A DNA stretch of 64,000 bases from Firmicutes bacterium M10-2 (GCA_000403415.2 KE159681.1:26956-90955), one strand, 5' to 3'; shown: positions 45,358 to 56,019, numbered from the stretch's first letter. Numbers and translations are program-made. The notes: generated by a model not told the origin, from the sequence alone.

Positions 45358-45786
45358 ATCCTGTATCATTTTATATGTGATTTTCGGTTTCGGCTGCTAT
45401 TTCTTTGCACGCTTCGCTATTACCTCCAACGGCACTTTTCCTTCACCTTCGCCAAACACGATCTTTACACTGTCGATTTTTTGCGGGACAGTAGCACCAC
45501 CGTCTCCACATGGCTCGATACGTGCTGATTGATGTCGCAATATCGGAACATATCACCCTATTTTGTGCCGATTTTCGATTGTTCTCGGAAACATATCTAT
45601 CGGCACATTTTGCCCTTATCCAATCCGCAACCTAAACCCTTCTCGTTGTCGGAAACATATCGAGTTTTCCCAACTGCTACTATATATAAGCAGCTCATTT
45701 GCCGCCACTGTCTCAAGCCGGGACTAGCCTTTTAGGGAATTGGTCATCGTAGAACTATTCCCACATAGAAGCCATCGTCTCAACCT
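45358..45786. other. Non-coding remnant between IS end and defence operon
   Basis: No supported gene. Base composition is higher in GC than around it. TCGGAAACATATC occurs three times, once with one base missing (near 45,545, 45,593 and 45,650). GGGAAT...ATTCCC (45,738-45,763) forms a weak stem. The stretch may be the inner part of the IS605-type element, including its RNA region. Confidence 0.4.
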
Positions 45787-46647
45787 TTAATTTGTCTGGC
45801 TATTTTCGATTTCTTTAAGGGTACGACCATCTTTTGCTTTCCAAGTTTGAGGGCCGCTCACACTATATCCAAGAATGAAATCTGCTGCAGCTGATGAGCT
45901 CGAAAACAAAATGTCCTCAGTAGTCGTTAAATCTTTTACTTTACCCGCATCAAATAGCTTCTGACGTAACTTCTGCATGCTTGCGCTCAGTGACTTAACA
46001 GATGTCTTTTCATTTACAGTGGCACCTTCAAAGACAACGAAACCTTCTGTTGTTACTTTTCCAGTTGCGCTGGCTGAACCAGTAGAAAGCGACAGTACAT
46101 CATCATCAGTAGTTGCTGATGGGGAATCTGCCTGTGCATAAGGTTCCAAAACTTTATAACCTAGCGCATTTATAAGTACTTTAACGTTATCTACAAATTC
46201 CTCCATCACCGCAATCTGAGATTCTTTCATAACAGTATTGCGATACGTATTCTTTGTTAATACTAAATATCTCTTACTGCCTCTGGCAATCTCTACGAAA
46301 CGATTCTCAAGATATCTAATAAGAGCTTTATTCAAATCTCTACCAACAAAGATAACTGCAGTGCTCCAATAATATTTTTCTTTTTCAGACTGGTAATCGC
46401 GTAAATGCTGTACCAGTCTTTCTTTTACATTTTCTGCTTCTCCAATGTAAACAGAATCAGAACCATCATCTTCTTTACAGAACAAGAAATAGACCCCGGC
46501 CTGAGTTATATCATCACGATTACAAGAGGCAACCTCGATACGAGGAATCTTGATTGCCTTTCCATTCCAGTTAGATAATTCAGCTGTGATGAGGCTATCT
46601 GCTGTTCCATTCACTAAGAATAATTCTATAGATTTTCCGTATGCCAT
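45787..46647 (-). CDS. GIY-YIG nuclease-fold protein with DUF4357
   Basis: The 286-residue protein has a GIY-YIG-like domain (about 45-150: GVYFLF and VYIGEAENVKERL) and a C-terminal DUF4357 domain (about 205-280: GFVVFEGATVNEKTS...LRQKL). The Arg and Glu of the nuclease core appear present (ERLVQHL and ENRFVE). It is the last gene of the defence operon, 18 bases after res. Proteins of this type often accompany restriction-modification genes. A nicking or regulatory role is inferred. Confidence 0.85.
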   Translation of the reverse strand: MAYGKSIELFLVNGTADSLITAELSNWNGKAIKIPRIEVASCNRDDITQAGVYFLFCKEDDGSDSVYIGEAENVKERLVQHLRDYQSEKEKYYWSTAVIFVGRDLNKALIRYLENRFVEIARGSKRYLVLTKNTYRNTVMKESQIAVMEEFVDNVKVLINALGYKVLEPYAQADSPSATTDDDVLSLSTGSASATGKVTTEGFVVFEGATVNEKTSVKSLSASMQKLRQKLFDAGKVKDLTTTEDILFSSSSAAADFILGYSVSGPQTWKAKDGRTLKEIENSQTN

Positions 46648-46665
46648 AGTTGCCTCCTGCGTAAA

Positions 46666-49600
46666 TTACTTAGTCACCATATCAAGAAGAGTCTTATAGC
46701 TATCAACAACGTCGTAAACAACCTCACCATTGCTGATGGCCTTAAAGTGCTCTCTTGCGCAGTGAATCTTTGATTCTTCGATTAAACGAAGCTGCATCGA
46801 ATTCATGGAACCCTTTGTCTCAGCAACAAAGTAGATATGCTTAACGGTTCCTTCATAGAATGCAATCGCCCAGTCAGGATTATAATGTCCAACAGGTGTT
46901 GAAATATAGAATCCATCTGGTAATTTAACGTATACTGCTACGTTTGTATTTGTATCCAGTTCAGTAGCAAATGCCTGCTCGTTGGATGAATCATAAACGA
47001 TATGGTCATACAGATGCTTCTTAGCCTTCATCGCATTTACACCTAAGCGGCCTTTGATAGTCGGGTCAGTAAATACATCTGTGCCGTACTTATCATCCAT
47101 TACATCGTAAGTGATGTGTTCGATGATAGCAGTTGCCTTTTCATCATTAATAAGCGCTGCAGCCTTAATGATGAATTCTTCCGGATTGTTCTTAAACTGA
47201 TTGAATGTTGCTGGTTGGATTCCCTGAAGAATCTGAATAACAGCTTTTCTTGTAAGACCAGTCTCATCAACAAGTTTTCCAATCAAGTCATATTTAACAT
47301 TTGAACTTGCAGCAACTACATTACCGTAGCTTGCAGATTCTTCCTTAACAAAGGATGCACCGCTTACAAGTTCTTCTTTAGATTTAATCTGTTCCATTGC
47401 TCCGGTTTCAACTTTGAAGTAAATCTTAGAAACACGAAGCTTTCTGTCCAATGAATCGATAGATTTTCTTACTAATTCATCAGTATCAAAATCAACGACA
47501 TATACAGACTTAGAATTAATCTTCGACCACAATGCCTTGAACTCAGGCATAGCAAGTTTGCTTTCATCAACCTCAAGCTCAACATTATTACTACGAGCAT
47601 TTTCAGGCTGCATTGCTCTGCTGTCATAGATAGAATCAATAATCTCAATTACTGATGCAGCAGAATCAGCTACTTCTTCAGCAACTTTCAATTCGCCATT
47701 TGCCTTATCCTCATAGTACTTATCAGTAAGAACACCCTTCTTATCAATGTAGCCATTTACAATAAGGTCGAAGTGAATCGCTCTACCTGTATCACCATCA
47801 ACAACCTGCTCGTTACCCTTATCGTCCTTGATTACTTTACCAATAAACAATTCTGCAGTAACTGCCTTTGGTCTGTCAGCAACTGCTTCTGCAATTTCAT
47901 TCTGAAGGCCCTTAGCAAAGCTGTCATAGCTTTCACTTGCAATAACAGTAAGCACATTTACATTATGTACATCGTTACCAAGTACATTTGTATCCATACG
48001 CTCACCGTCCTGATTTACGCAAAGGCGGAGACCACGTCCTACTTCCTGACGCTTACGAACATCACTGCTGCTCTGCTTCAAAGTACAAATCTGGAATACG
48101 TTAGGGTTATCCCATCCTTCACGAAGAGCAGAGTGTGAGAAGATAAAACGTACCGGTGACTTCTTCGGATTTCTATCAAGAAGAAGCTCTTTGTTTTTCA
48201 TAATAAGGTCGTATGCATCAACGTCATCCGTTGTTGTTTCCTTACGTGCAACCTTACTATCAATCATCTTTCCTTTTTTATCGATAGAGAAATAGCCTGC
48301 ATGAGTCTTGTCTGCAGAGATTGCAGAAAGGTACTTCATGTAGTCGTCTTCTCCCATGCCAATCTGAAGGTTGCTGATAACATCCTTGTATTCTTCTTCG
48401 AACATCTCAGCATAACTACCATTCATTGGCTGGCCAGCAGCGTCGTACTGCTTGTACTTTGCAACTTCATCAATAAAGAATAATGAAAGAACTTTAATAC
48501 CTTTATAGAACAATTCTCTTTCTCTCTGAATATGAGAAAGGATTGTTTCTCTAATCTGAATGCGGCGAAGTTGGTCTTCTGATACCTTACCAATTACATC
48601 GCCTGCATAAAGTTTAATACCGTTGATAAACTCTACAGAGTCGTCACGTCCATCAATTCTGGATACAACGAATCCCTGCTTGTACTCTTCCATCTGGCCG
48701 GAATTATCATAAAGGTTATAGCCTTCTGAAACAGTACGAGTAATCTTTCTAATGCCGGTTGCCCCTTTCATATCGAATTGAATTGTAGCTGTAGGTGCAG
48801 CCTTTGAAAGATTGATGCTTTCTAAGTAGATATAGCTTTCAGTCGCTGTACTACCAGATTCTGTGATACCCTTAACAGCAATCTTCTTAACAAGACGCTT
48901 GTTGTAGGCTTCCATAGCATCCAAACGGTAAATCATATTATAGATACTATCAGACTTGTGAGTTGCAGAATAACGAAGGGTCATTAAAGGATTAAACTGC
49001 TTTAAGTTTTCCTTTGTCTGCTTACCTTCTACAGACTGCGGCTCATCAATAATCATGATAGGATTTGTCTTTGCAATAATGTCAATCGGACGACGAGAGC
49101 GGAACTCATCCAATTTCATGTAAATACGTCTTGCATCCTTACCCTTAGCATTAAATGCCTGAGAGTTGATAATCATAACGTTGATAGAATTATCTGATGC
49201 AAAACGGTCTATTTCAGTAAGCTGTGTAGAATTATAGATAAAGAAACGAATCTTCTTACCATACTCCTCAGCAAAGTGCTCCTGTGTTACCTGAAATGAT
49301 TTATATACACCTTCACGGATGGCGATGCTTGGTACAACAACAATAAACTTACTCCAACCATAAGCACGGTTAAGCTCATACATTGTCTTGATGTATGTAT
49401 ACGTCTTACCAACACCGGTCTCCATTTCAATAGTCAGATTAAATCTGCCTTCCAACTTCATGGATGGCTTAATCTGATTAGCTCTCTGTATTGTATTTAT
49501 ATGTTCCAGAATCAGTCTGTCATTTAATTCCGGCACAATCTTTTGGTTACTCCAACCAGTAAAGTCCTCTTCATCAGTTAATGATTGCTGAATATATCCT

Positions 49601-49713
49601 GAACCTCTATCCATCATATAAGACGGAGTCAAATAAGGTTGACCAGCAAATACATCAACTACAGCTTTGGCAGCATCTGCTTGGAATTTCTGATGCTTAA
49701 ATTGTAGCTTCAT
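46666..49713 (-). CDS. Type III restriction enzyme Res subunit
   Basis: The 1015-residue protein has a superfamily 2 helicase core with Walker A METGVGKTYT (about residue 100) and the DEPQ box of Type III Res proteins (IIDEPQSVEG, about 220). SATHKS and a motif VI-like QEVGRGLR follow. A C-terminal PD-(D/E)xK nuclease is indicated by YNPDWAIAF and ETKGSMNS (about 945-970). Res translocates and cuts DNA when bound to Mod at sites of the wrong methylation state. It lies 12 bases downstream of mod. It appears intact. Confidence 0.94.
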   Translation of the reverse strand: MKLQFKHQKFQADAAKAVVDVFAGQPYLTPSYMMDRGSGYIQQSLTDEEDFTGWSNQKIVPELNDRLILEHINTIQRANQIKPSMKLEGRFNLTIEMETGVGKTYTYIKTMYELNRAYGWSKFIVVVPSIAIREGVYKSFQVTQEHFAEEYGKKIRFFIYNSTQLTEIDRFASDNSINVMIINSQAFNAKGKDARRIYMKLDEFRSRRPIDIIAKTNPIMIIDEPQSVEGKQTKENLKQFNPLMTLRYSATHKSDSIYNMIYRLDAMEAYNKRLVKKIAVKGITESGSTATESYIYLESINLSKAAPTATIQFDMKGATGIRKITRTVSEGYNLYDNSGQMEEYKQGFVVSRIDGRDDSVEFINGIKLYAGDVIGKVSEDQLRRIQIRETILSHIQRERELFYKGIKVLSLFFIDEVAKYKQYDAAGQPMNGSYAEMFEEEYKDVISNLQIGMGEDDYMKYLSAISADKTHAGYFSIDKKGKMIDSKVARKETTTDDVDAYDLIMKNKELLLDRNPKKSPVRFIFSHSALREGWDNPNVFQICTLKQSSSDVRKRQEVGRGLRLCVNQDGERMDTNVLGNDVHNVNVLTVIASESYDSFAKGLQNEIAEAVADRPKAVTAELFIGKVIKDDKGNEQVVDGDTGRAIHFDLIVNGYIDKKGVLTDKYYEDKANGELKVAEEVADSAASVIEIIDSIYDSRAMQPENARSNNVELEVDESKLAMPEFKALWSKINSKSVYVVDFDTDELVRKSIDSLDRKLRVSKIYFKVETGAMEQIKSKEELVSGASFVKEESASYGNVVAASSNVKYDLIGKLVDETGLTRKAVIQILQGIQPATFNQFKNNPEEFIIKAAALINDEKATAIIEHITYDVMDDKYGTDVFTDPTIKGRLGVNAMKAKKHLYDHIVYDSSNEQAFATELDTNTNVAVYVKLPDGFYISTPVGHYNPDWAIAFYEGTVKHIYFVAETKGSMNSMQLRLIEESKIHCAREHFKAISNGEVVYDVVDSYKTLLDMVTK

Positions 49714-49725
49714 AGCTGAACCTCC

Positions 49726-51628
49726 TTAAATAACTTTTACTCTTGTATCAGGCGCCATCAACTTAAAGATTTCTCCAACATTAATCTTTGAAGGGCTATT
49801 TGCAAAACTGCTGTCACGGAATACAGCACGAAGAGGTTGTCTTTTTGCAATCTCTTTGATTACGCTGTCAGGAACGTTCTCATCGAAGCAGGCAATAAGG
49901 TCACCATCATTATAATTGTGTACCGTGCATCCACTAATCTGTTCAGAGGTATAAGGAAGAGATAAAGGAAGTCCCCATTCAAGAAGACAACCGAACAACA
50001 AGTCAAGGTCATTACGGTCAGACTTAACATTAGATTCAAGCATGGAAAGCAAGTCCTGACTATATTCTGCAGGATTGTAGTAAACATCATTCATATTTGA
50101 ATCCGCAAGTTTTAATACGCGGAATCCAATATCTAACCCCTGACTAAAAAGAGTATTTTCCTCTGCTATGGCTTTACCAGCACGACGAATTCTCTCCTTA
50201 CCAAGTTCACATATCGTTTTGAATCCATACTTTTTAGCCTCAGTTCCATCAGCACATTCTTCAGGATATTGAACCATAATATATTTTCTATGACTTCCTG
50301 CAGTACTATTTAATCTCATAACTGCATGTGCAGTTGTTGCAGAACCTGAAAAGAAATCCATAACAATTGAATCTTCGTCACTTCCGATTTGTAGCACTTT
50401 TTCAATAAATCCAATTGGCTTAGGAAAGTCGAAAACCTTCTGTGTATCAAAAAGATTTCTGATATCACGAGTAGCTTTTTTATTTCCTTCAACGTCATTC
50501 CAAAGATTACCGGGCTTTTTAGTTCTATTCTCTAAATAGAACTTCTGATATACTTGCCAAACTTCCTCACCTTGTCTTTTCGTTTTCTTCCATGCAAGCA
50601 TATTATTTTCAGCCATTTTTTTAGCTGTATCTGGTGAGCAAATCCATCTACTTTCATAACCTGTTGGGCCTATAGGATAAACTTGTGTTCCATCAGGAGC
50701 TTCGATAGGGAAAAACATAGTAGGTCTATCTTCTCGTCTATCTTCTCCGCCAGTTCTTCGTAACGGTCTAATTAAATACCTACCCTTCTCATCAATCTGG
50801 TCGTAAATTTTCGCATCTTCCTCACTCATCGGAAGTCCGTTAATTGAAGCCAATGCAATGTTTTTTGAGTAAATGAGCATATAATCCAACTCATTTACCA
50901 AACCATCGAACCCCCCCACCAGTTGGTGTACCTGTAGCTCTAGAAACACATGTTAGAAAATTTGATGCTCCAAACACTTCATCACATATTTTTTTCAAAT
51001 TTTCCTGCTCGTTATCATCAATTGAAATAAAAATCAAGCCATCATCAGCCAGTAAGTTTCTAGCTAACATGAGTCTTTGGTAAATCATAGAACACCACTT
51101 AGAGTGGAAACGAGGGTTAGATTTCGGGTTCTCATCAAACTGCTTATTTCCATCCTCATCATACATTCCGATTCCTTCATCGTACTCGTCTTGCATCATC
51201 ATAAAATTATCTGGATATACAAATCTATCCGACCCAGTATTATAAGGAGGGTCGATATAAATCACCTTAATTGCACCTAGATAGCTTTCTTGAAGCAGTT
51301 TTAATACATCCAGATTATCACCTTCGATATAAAGATTCTCTGTTGTATCCCAATTGACACTTTCTTCTTTACAAGGGCGTAATGTTTTTCGTATAGGTCT
51401 GTTACCTTCTACAATTGCTGCTTTCTTGCCAACCCAAGTAAACTCATAAGCTTCATCGCCCTCAAGCACATCGCCAGAAAGCATCTGCTTTAAAAGTTCA
51501 AAGTTGATGGCTTTCTTAGGATTTCCGTTTTCATCAACTGTTTCTGTGATGCAATTAGGGAAAAGAGCACCTATCTTCTCAATATTCTGAGCAGTCATAT
51601 CGACTGATTCCATTCTCATTTTATCCAT
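49726..51628 (-). pseudogene. Type III DNA methyltransferase Mod, split at a G-tract (phase-off)
   Basis: Two overlapping frames make one Mod protein of about 634 residues. The first (start 51628) has DPPYNTG (about 130) and stops after TGTPTGGGVRWFGK. The second continues FDGLVNELDYMLIYSKN, includes FFSGSATTAHAV (about 424) and runs to 49726. They break at seven consecutive G (minus strand, 50917-50911). Six G would restore TGGGFDGL. Motif order (IV before I) marks a beta-class N6-adenine enzyme. Without Mod the Res subunit should be inactive. Confidence 0.9.
50911..50917 (-). repeat. Seven-G homopolymer in mod
   Basis: The minus strand has G7 after ACTGGT. The tract length sets the reading frame of mod: G7 gives an early stop, G6 the full-length protein. 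Confidence 0.95.
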
Positions 51629-52281
51629 TACATTGCCTCCAATTCTTTCTTGAGCTTCTTAAGCTCATTGTTCATTTGCATCTGTTTATTAAGCTGCTTT
51701 TCCTTACGGATTTTCGCTTGCAATGTTGCTATCTGTTTTTGCAATGCCTGCTTCTGTTCATCTCGTGCAACCGATTCTTTCAGGCTTTCACCAGCAGCTT
51801 CAGTCTTTAACTTATCTCCGGCTATCTGACGCACGAAGTTTTCATACACCGCATCAACATTTAAGCCTTCCAACTTTAATGGCAGCTCGTCTTCAGTCAA
51901 CCATTCTGTGTGGTAATATCCGTTTACTTTGAATGCTTTATTACCAGATGCTGCAGCTTCCTTATATCCAATCCACGCTTGATACTTTCCTTGATACTCC
52001 AGTAAAAACAAGATGTGATAAGGGATTTCCTTATCAATCTGTCTTAAGAGACTATCATCGAGTACCGGACTGCTTAATCGAACCTCAAACACCTCCAGTT
52101 CCGTTACATCGGTTCCGGCAGCAAGATTCGTTGTAGATGCTGCTATTTTATTTTTCCAATAGATTATTCTGACCTGCTCAACAAATATCTTTTTTAGTGC
52201 AGGTGAGATATCCATGTTTTCATAGAATTTCTGCTTGGGAATTCGTTTATTAAATTCCGTTGTTTTTGGCAATCCTATCAT
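51628..52281 (-). CDS. DUF4391 protein of the defence operon
   Basis: The 217-residue protein matches DUF4391: GLPKTTEFNKRIPKQKFYEN at the start, an FVEQVRIIYWKNKI segment and ILFLLEYQGKYQAWIGYKEA in the core. A predicted coiled coil closes it (KQALQKQIATLQAKIRKEKQLNKQM...). The family has no proven activity but repeatedly occurs beside helicase and Type III modification genes. It probably bridges or senses DNA in the complex. The stop shares its last base with the mod start. Confidence 0.85.
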   Translation of the reverse strand: MIGLPKTTEFNKRIPKQKFYENMDISPALKKIFVEQVRIIYWKNKIAASTTNLAAGTDVTELEVFEVRLSSPVLDDSLLRQIDKEIPYHILFLLEYQGKYQAWIGYKEAAASGNKAFKVNGYYHTEWLTEDELPLKLEGLNVDAVYENFVRQIAGDKLKTEAAGESLKESVARDEQKQALQKQIATLQAKIRKEKQLNKQMQMNNELKKLKKELEAM

Positions 52282-52295
52282 CGTTCGCCCTCCGT

Positions 52296-55200
52296 TTATT
52301 TAACAACCAAGAAGCAAATAAGTTCGAAGTCATCCAATCCTGATACAGCAGACATTAATGCTGATGTACCACCAGCAGAGAACAAGCTATCAATATCGCT
52401 TTCTTCTTTGCAATCAATGATTGAGTTGATTGCTTCGCTAAGAAGTTCTGACATCTCAGTCATGTCTCTACCATCATCTGTTTCTTCATTGAAGCGCTGG
52501 CACAATTCCTTAATAGGTTCTTTCTTGCCACGACAAAGAAGTCTGATATCATCTAACATCTTCTTTGGATTCAGATAGTCACAGATGACTTCACCATCTA
52601 TTCCGATATAAACCATGTAGAATGGATGGATTCTGTTCTGGTTATCTATATTTACACTGTTGTTTATATTTTTAAGAATGAATATTACCCCTTCCGGTAA
52701 CTCTTCTGTTGCTGATACAACAGCATGCATTCCTTTTGGCTTCTTATCTAAGTCACCATGATTCTTTACATATTCAAGAAGGTCTAATCTAAATTCATTT
52801 AAACCTAAATCCATGATAGAAATACCACTGGACATATCCTCAATATCGACTACTTCTTCTTGCAGACGCTTAAGCTGCTGCTTACGATATTCAAGGTCAC
52901 CTTTTTCCTCTGAATTGATAAGGTCATCGTCACCGGTAGAAGTCATGACAGATATCTTCATTCTTGTTTCTACTCGGCCCTTAAGATTGATGTATTCGTC
53001 CAAATCCATATCAGGCCAAAAGTTTACAAGCTGAATCTGTGAATTTCTACTACCGATACGATCTACTCGGCCAAATCGCTGAATGATACGAACAGGGTTC
53101 CAGTGAATATCATAGTTTACAAGGTAGTCGCAATCTTGAAGGTTCTGACCTTCAGAGATACAGTCTGTAGCAATCAGCACATCAATCTCTGTTTTGCTTC
53201 CTGGCATCAAGGCATCTCTGCCTTTTGAAATTGGCGAGAAGCAAGTCAGCACGTTATTAAGTGTAGCCCTGAATCCCTTGATAGTTGTCTTTCCATCAAT
53301 GGAACCAGTGATTACCGCCGTATCCAAGCCGTACTTCTTTTTGATATACGTACTAACATTGTCATAAAGATACTCTGCAGTATCCGAGAAAGCAGAGAAA
53401 ATCAATACTTTCTTGTTACCCGGATTGATTGGATTCTCGATTTTCTCAGAGACCAACTTCAACAATTCCTGAAGCTTACTGTCATGCTCTGGAGTAATAT
53501 CCGCAACCAGCAAAGTCAGCAATTCAAGAACCTCTGCATCTGCTTTTAATTCTGTACGCCATGTCTTATAGTCCATATCAGCCAGCTCGATTTTTATTTT
53601 CTTACCAACTGTGAAGTATTCTGTATTACCATCATCTATATCAAACTCTGAATCAGATGCTTCATACATGTCAATGTCTGCTGCACCGTACTTTTCAAAA
53701 TCATCTATAGCCTTGATAGTACTTTCAATCAACTTCTTAATTCTCGTAAGCGTAAGCTGGAATGAGTTAACTGAGCTTTCCAGACGCTTTAAGAGGTTGA
53801 TGCTCATCAACTTTCTGATACCTTCTTCACGACCTGTCTGTGTAAGGTTGTCTCCCTTATTATGAGTAAGGTCGATATACTTCTGTATCTTGCTAGGGAA
53901 GATGTAGTTTGATGGCGTATAGACGCACAATGTGAGCAACATCAACTGTTCGTATATTTCGTTGTAGTTGATAGCTGAGCTCAGATCTGTTAACTGAGGT
54001 CTACGTGAAATAGGTTTCTTTCTTTCAGGGAACTTTCCAATCTCAGCTGTATCATAATATTTCTCGATATGCTTTCTTGAACGAGCAATCGTAACACTAT
54101 CGAGTAATTCAAAGAAATCAAAATCAAGTGTTCTAAGAAGTGCATCTGTTGTTCTTGCTTCCGGTTCCAGTTTGCTCCATGTATTGAAAGCTCTCTGAGC
54201 CTGCTTGAAAATTTCTTCGATTGTCTTTGTTGTATTCAGTTGCTTATTCATATTCTCAGAATCACCTTCATAGGCGATAGCAAGCTGATTCTTTAAGTCT
54301 ACAAATCTATTATTTACCGGAGTTGCAGACAGCATTAAAACTTTAGTCTTAACACCAGATCTGATGATTTTATCCATTAACTTCACATATCGATTCTCAC
54401 GAGTATTTGCATGAGTTCCTGCTCCGTTACGGAAGTTATGAGATTCATCAATTACCACAAGGTCATAGTTACCCCAATTCAATCTATCTAAGTCCAGACC
54501 ATTAGAGAAACCATGGGCTCTTGATAAATCTGTATGGAACAGAACATCGTAGTTAAGTCTATCTGCTGCAATCGGATTATTTACATAGTTATCTTTATAA
54601 GTATTCCAGTTTTCTGCTAGCTTCTTAGGGCAGAGAACAAGAACGCTTTTATTTCTGTTTTCGTAATATTTCACTACTGCTAGCGCAGTGAAGGTTTTAC
54701 CAAGACCAACGCTATCTGCAAGGATGCATCCGTTGTAACGTTCAAGCTTATTAATAATGGCTAACACAGCGTCCCTCTGGAAATCATACAAAAGACTCCA
54801 AATCTTGCTCTGTTTGAATCCGGTAGCTTCGTTAGGTAATTCATCTTCTGAAATATCATCAAGAAATTCACTGAACACATGATATAAAGTCATGAAATAA
54901 ATAAATTCCGGTGAATTCTCATTGTAGGCAGCTGTAATGTTTTCAATAACAACATCAGTTACATCCTGCAACTTATCGTGGTCATTCCACAATGTTTCAA
55001 AAAGCTGCATATAAGAAGCAGAAAAAGGCGCTTCAAAACGGTTAACCATGTTGTAGCTGTTGTTACCACGTTCGCAACCAATATCAACAGTTGTAAAACC
55101 ATTCATTGGCATATAGGCAACCTGCTGCTGTTTGTTTGCTATAGTAACAAATCCTCCCATATTTTCTCCGGTAGTATTGGATTTAAAAGTAGCTTTACGC

Positions 55201-55532
55201 TTAATCCAGTCAGCACATTCTTTTGCGATTGCTTTCTGAGTCATCTCGTTTCTAAGCTTTAACTCAAACTCTGTACCGTAAAGACTGCTCTCACGGTTTA
55301 ATCTTGGGATGTAAAACTCTCGTTTCTGCTTTTCCGCTTTCTCGGTAACGAAAGTTGGAGAAGTGAAAATAAAACGACATTCATCCACTGACTCCAGTTG
55401 CTTTTTTAATTCCTTATAGGCATACATAGAAAAGCAAGCCGCAGCAATCGATACCTTACTGCCCTTACTGAGAGTCGATGCCATATCGTCACGGACTATT
55501 TCCGTAACATTATCAAATACTTTCACTTCCAT
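52296..55532 (-). CDS. PLD-domain SNF2-like helicase of the defence operon
   Basis: The 1078-residue protein has a phospholipase D-like N-terminus (about 1-180; HKD catalysis is not evident). A SNF2-type superfamily 2 ATPase follows: Walker A ADSVGLGKT (about 272), DESH box (VIDESHNFRNG, about 360), LSATPVNN and motif VI IQRFGRVDRIGSRN (about 820). A long helical C-terminus ends it. Such proteins remodel or translocate along DNA. It is the first gene of a five-gene operon with DUF4391, mod, res and the GIY-YIG gene, which implies a Type III-associated defence module. Confidence 0.9.
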   Translation of the reverse strand: MEVKVFDNVTEIVRDDMASTLSKGSKVSIAAACFSMYAYKELKKQLESVDECRFIFTSPTFVTEKAEKQKREFYIPRLNRESSLYGTEFELKLRNEMTQKAIAKECADWIKRKATFKSNTTGENMGGFVTIANKQQQVAYMPMNGFTTVDIGCERGNNSYNMVNRFEAPFSASYMQLFETLWNDHDKLQDVTDVVIENITAAYNENSPEFIYFMTLYHVFSEFLDDISEDELPNEATGFKQSKIWSLLYDFQRDAVLAIINKLERYNGCILADSVGLGKTFTALAVVKYYENRNKSVLVLCPKKLAENWNTYKDNYVNNPIAADRLNYDVLFHTDLSRAHGFSNGLDLDRLNWGNYDLVVIDESHNFRNGAGTHANTRENRYVKLMDKIIRSGVKTKVLMLSATPVNNRFVDLKNQLAIAYEGDSENMNKQLNTTKTIEEIFKQAQRAFNTWSKLEPEARTTDALLRTLDFDFFELLDSVTIARSRKHIEKYYDTAEIGKFPERKKPISRRPQLTDLSSAINYNEIYEQLMLLTLCVYTPSNYIFPSKIQKYIDLTHNKGDNLTQTGREEGIRKLMSINLLKRLESSVNSFQLTLTRIKKLIESTIKAIDDFEKYGAADIDMYEASDSEFDIDDGNTEYFTVGKKIKIELADMDYKTWRTELKADAEVLELLTLLVADITPEHDSKLQELLKLVSEKIENPINPGNKKVLIFSAFSDTAEYLYDNVSTYIKKKYGLDTAVITGSIDGKTTIKGFRATLNNVLTCFSPISKGRDALMPGSKTEIDVLIATDCISEGQNLQDCDYLVNYDIHWNPVRIIQRFGRVDRIGSRNSQIQLVNFWPDMDLDEYINLKGRVETRMKISVMTSTGDDDLINSEEKGDLEYRKQQLKRLQEEVVDIEDMSSGISIMDLGLNEFRLDLLEYVKNHGDLDKKPKGMHAVVSATEELPEGVIFILKNINNSVNIDNQNRIHPFYMVYIGIDGEVICDYLNPKKMLDDIRLLCRGKKEPIKELCQRFNEETDDGRDMTEMSELLSEAINSIIDCKEESDIDSLFSAGGTSALMSAVSGLDDFELICFLVVK

Positions 55533-55656
55533 TCATTCCATCTCCTTGACTCGGCATAAAAAAATCATTCTCTTTGACATTTTCGACTGTTTACACAATC
55601 ATTCCATTCTATTCTAATCTATAGATGTCCGTTTATTTGAACTTTGTCGATTCATC

Positions 55657-55785
55657 AGTTGTATCTTCTAGTAAAAACTTCAACAATTGAAACAGAATTG
55701 ATTTCTGTTTTTTTAGCAAACTCAGTTTTCTTTATATCTTTTTCTACAAGATTTACCCATAATTTTTTATATGAAAGTTTCATTC
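55657..55785 (-). pseudogene. Cro/CI-type XRE regulator remnant
   Basis: From ATG 55785 (GGAGACAG site) the frame begins MKLSYKKLWVNLVEKK and stops after an A-run. In the next frame IKKTEFAKKTEINSVSIVEV continues the helix-turn-helix, then ends. A single-base change in the A7 run near 55,739-55,745 explains the break. The C-terminal part is lost. Confidence 0.55.
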
Positions 55786-56019
55786 TGTCTCCTTTAGAAA
55801 ATCATCCCTCCAACTTGGCATAAATCCGTAGACGTGACCGTTCTTTAATATTTAGTACTATGTCAAGCTTTTGGACAACTTAAATTTCAGTTTTTATCAG
55901 AGCCAAAAAAGTTTCTTCCGATTTTTTCAACAGACGCTATGAACTTCTCTGGTTAAAACAATATTAATGCATGCGTAGCTTTCAGAAAATTCTTTTTTAC
56001 ACGTCTATATATTCAGTAT
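55786..56019. other. Degraded accessory DNA
   Basis: Only fragments are seen. On the minus strand EKFIASVEKIGRNFFGSDKN is a possible old coding piece with stops on both sides. No regulatory signal stands out. Confidence 0.4.

Noticed and set aside
45540-45665. Three TCGGAAACATATC-like motifs as a CRISPR or replication iteron array
   Set aside because: Spacing is uneven, only three copies exist and no replication or cas gene is near.
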